Shown: in pieces, positions 4,660 through 6,729 of the stretch
Numbering within the stretch: position 1 is the stretch's first letter
How the letters are laid out: the number at the start of each line of letters is the position of its first letter
Source of the DNA: Clostridia bacterium
GTDB taxonomy: Bacteria; Bacillota; Clostridia; Oscillospirales; Butyricicoccaceae
NCBI GenBank assembly: GCA_900763355.1
Contig: CAAFJY010000036.1
Coordinates: forward strand, 1 to 6,729
Direction: 5' to 3'
Length of the DNA: 6,729 nt
Notes under the pieces: model-generated
Told to the model about the DNA's origin: nothing
Database searches by the model: none
The model's input: only the letters and a program-made list of their open reading frames with translations
Translations under genes and position numbers: made by a program

Positions 4660-6701
4660 GCGGGTCCTTTTACCCCCGTCTGGCCCGCACGGGGATGCAG
4701 AAAAACCGCAGGCTCCAGCGTCCCTTTCTCCTGACCTGCATCGGGACGGCTGCCATGTTTTATATCCTGGGCGCGCTGTCTGACTCCGCCCTATTGCCCG
4801 AAATGCGCGGCGGACGGACTCTCCGCATCATTTTAATGTTAGGCGTCTGGGTCATCGGGATCTTTTCCGCCATTTTTCTCTTTTACACCAACTCCTTCTT
4901 GATCCGTCGGCGGAAAAAGGAGTTCGGCCTCTACAACATCCTGGGGATGAGCAAACGGGATCTGGGTCGTATTCTCTTCTGGGAGACGCTCTTTTCCGCT
5001 GCCATCACCCTGATGGGCGGACTGGCACTGGGGGTGCTGTTATCCAAACTGGCAGAGCTCAGCCTCGTTCGTATTCTGCGGCAGTCCGCTGACTTGGCCT
5101 TTCGCTTTTCCCCCAGGACCTTTTGTGCGACCGCAGTTTTTTTCTGCGGGATCTTTTTCCTGCTTTTTCTCTACAACCTCATCCAGATCCACACAGGGAG
5201 CCCCGCTCAGCTCCTCCGCAGCGAGAGTTCCGGGGAAAAGCCGCCCCGGGCCAACTGGTTCCTGGGCCTGCTGGGGGCGCTGCTCCTGGGCGGGGCCTAT
5301 GGGCTGGCGGTGACCATCCAGTCCCCCATCGAGGCCATGACCTGGTTCTTTGTGGCTGTCATCGCCGTGATCATCGCCACCTATCTGCTCTTTGTCTCCG
5401 GGTCGGTGCTGGTGTGCCGCCTTTTGCAGAAAAACAAGCGCTATTACTACCAGCCCCAGCACTTTGTCTCGGTGTCCTCCATGACCTTCCGGATGAAGCG
5501 CAACGGCGCGGGGCTGGCCTCCATCTGCATTCTGGCCACCATGGTGCTGGTGATGATCTCCTCCACCGCCTGTCTCTATTTCGGCATGGAGAACTCCCTC
5601 AGCGTCCGCTATCCCCGGGAGATGAACATCACCCTCCAGTCCCCCAACCCGGAGGACATCCTGGAACGCTATCCCCTGGACGAGCTCCGGGCGGGCATCG
5701 CGGAGGATGCCGCTTCCCTGTCCCTCACCCCAAAGGATCTTCTGGACTACCCCGCCCTCTGCTTCAGCGGCACGCTGGAGGGGGATCGGATCACCGTGTC
5801 GGAAACCTATTCCGAAGCCGCCTGGCGCAGCGTCACCGTCCTCTCCCGGGAGGTCTATGCCCAGGTCACCGGGGACGAAACGCCCCTGGCCCCGGGCCAG
5901 ATCCTCCTCTGGTCCAACCGGGGGAGCTATGACCAGCCCACCCTGGCGGTCAACGATCTCGTCCAATGGGAGGTGGCCGGGACGGCCCGCACCTTCCCCC
6001 TGGGGGGCAACGCCGCGGTGGAGACGTCGGCGGCCCTCTGCGTGGTGGTCCCCGACCTGGACGCGGCCATCGCCGCCCTCAGCCCCCTCAACGACAATCC
6101 CGACGGCTTTTATTTCTTCTCCTGCTCCTGGACCTATGCTTTTAATGCGGAAGGGGGAGACGCTAAGATCTCTGCGCTGACCGATCGCCTCCGGGACCGA
6201 CTGTCCTATGTTCCAAGCGCTCCCCAGTACAATGAACTCACGCTCTCCTATTCTCTGGAAAACAGAACCACCGAGGGAGACGACTACTTTGCCCCGGCGG
6301 GCGGGCTGTTCTTCCTGGGGATCATACTCAGCGGGGCCTTTATCCTGGCCGCCGTCCTCATCATCTATTACAAGCAGATCAGCGAGGGGTACGAGGATCA
6401 GCGCCGCTTCCAGATCATGCAGAACGTGGGCATGACCGCCCGGGACATCCGGCGGAGCATCAATTCCCAGCTGCTGCTGGTGTTTTTCGCGCCGCTGCTG
6501 ATGGCGGGGCTGCACCTGTGCTTCGCCTTCCCCTTCATCTACAAGCTGCTTATCCTCATGAGCCTGCGGAACTTCCCCCTGCTGCTGGGGACCACGGGGA
6601 TCAGCTTCCTGGTGTTCGCCCTGCTCTATCTCCTGGTCTATCGCGGGACCTCCAACGCCTATTTCAACATCGTCCGCAGCCCCTCCCGGGCCGAGGACTG
6701 A
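4656..6701 (+). CDS. bceB: Bce-type ABC transporter permease (FtsX family, 10 membrane helices)
   Basis: A 681-residue membrane protein, slightly longer than the roughly 650 typical of BceB. Ten hydrophobic helices are seen at about residues 23-42, 56-80, 107-131, 152-175, 201-221, 228-254, 285-309, 548-571, 603-625 and 640-662. Between helices 7 and 8 lies a large extracellular domain (about 310-547), the part that in this family governs recognition of the peptide or its target complex. Two FtsX-type cytoplasmic coupling regions are visible: RRKKEFGLYNILGMSKRDL (84-102), and a partner ending DQRRFQIMQNVGMTARDIRR (581-600). It should work with two copies of the upstream ATPase and bind the kinase to report transport flux. 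The ectodomain carries three Cys (369, 462, 490). Codon use changes within the gene: all its TTA and CTA codons lie between 4791 and 5042. Ligand is not predictable; bacitracin is the family example only. Confidence 0.92.
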   Translation: MSGSFYPRLARTGMQKNRRLQRPFLLTCIGTAAMFYILGALSDSALLPEMRGGRTLRIILMLGVWVIGIFSAIFLFYTNSFLIRRRKKEFGLYNILGMSKRDLGRILFWETLFSAAITLMGGLALGVLLSKLAELSLVRILRQSADLAFRFSPRTFCATAVFFCGIFFLLFLYNLIQIHTGSPAQLLRSESSGEKPPRANWFLGLLGALLLGGAYGLAVTIQSPIEAMTWFFVAVIAVIIATYLLFVSGSVLVCRLLQKNKRYYYQPQHFVSVSSMTFRMKRNGAGLASICILATMVLVMISSTACLYFGMENSLSVRYPREMNITLQSPNPEDILERYPLDELRAGIAEDAASLSLTPKDLLDYPALCFSGTLEGDRITVSETYSEAAWRSVTVLSREVYAQVTGDETPLAPGQILLWSNRGSYDQPTLAVNDLVQWEVAGTARTFPLGGNAAVETSAALCVVVPDLDAAIAALSPLNDNPDGFYFFSCSWTYAFNAEGGDAKISALTDRLRDRLSYVPSAPQYNELTLSYSLENRTTEGDDYFAPAGGLFFLGIILSGAFILAAVLIIYYKQISEGYEDQRRFQIMQNVGMTARDIRRSINSQLLLVFFAPLLMAGLHLCFAFPFIYKLLILMSLRNFPLLLGTTGISFLVFALLYLLVYRGTSNAYFNIVRSPSRAED

Positions 6702-6729
6702 GCCCCATAAAAAATGCCCCGTTTTGCCG
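6702..6729 (+). other. Intergenic tail, possible left half of a terminator
   Basis: After the permease stop, AAAAAATGCCCC (6709-6720) looks like the left arm of a bidirectional hairpin of the type A-tract plus GC stem, but the sequence ends before a right arm could be seen. No gene is visible here. Confidence 0.2.

Noticed and set aside
1..6729. CRISPR array, tRNA/rRNA, insertion sequence or prophage signals
   Set aside because: No regularly spaced repeats, cloverleaf-like segments, transposase motifs or terminal inverted repeats with target duplications were seen on either strand.

Overview
The window is high-GC DNA with dense genes, all on the + strand. Coding style points to a Gram-positive, low-redundancy clostridial genome: C/G-ending codons are strongly preferred, Shine-Dalgarno sites are GGAG-like, promoters are sigma-A type with extended -10 boxes, and there is a Firmicute-type rho-independent terminator. 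A DUF4317 protein, a Bce-type antimicrobial-peptide module and a PdaB-like deacetylase with an SFDAAWGNED motif together suggest a high-GC gut member of the Oscillospiraceae/Eubacteriales (Flavonifractor/Lawsonibacter-like). That placement is inference from style and gene families, not from a marker gene.

Layout: (1) 1-694 is the 3' part of a NodB-fold (CE4) polysaccharide deacetylase whose start lies outside the window. (2) 712-740 is a near-consensus extended -10 promoter, followed directly by a perfect 9-bp inverted repeat (741-765) that spans the predicted transcription start and the ribosome binding site of a DUF4317 gene (767-1918). That gene ends at a strong terminator (1933-1966), so it looks like a one-gene transcription unit. 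(3) 2040-6701 is a complete BceRS-BceAB-type module: response regulator (2110-2781), intramembrane-sensing histidine kinase (2778-3770), ABC ATPase (3892-4659) and a 10-helix FtsX-type permease with a large extracellular domain (4656-6701). No intergenic stretch exceeds 300 bases; the longest is about 190 bases (1919-2109).

How the module should work (known for the family): the permease and ATPase bind the peptide antibiotic or its lipid-II-cycle complex and act as both detoxifier and flux sensor. The kinase has almost no extracellular loop, reads the transporter's activity and phosphorylates the regulator. The regulator then activates the transporter promoter. The sequence supports this circuit: between kinase and ATPase genes sits CTTACA-N4-TGTAAG, matching the known BceR-type operator (TnACA-N4-TGTAA), with a second TGTAAG half-site exactly 21 bp downstream. 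The promoter after it has a good extended -10 but no recognisable -35, as expected for an activated promoter. By contrast the regulator's own promoter is close to consensus and looks constitutive.

Nothing in the window is a wholly new system. The most rewarding items are regulatory: the intact Bce operator, the operator-like palindrome at the DUF4317 start, and two further dyads around the Bce promoters. The peptide ligand of this Bce module and the function of DUF4317 are unknown from sequence.
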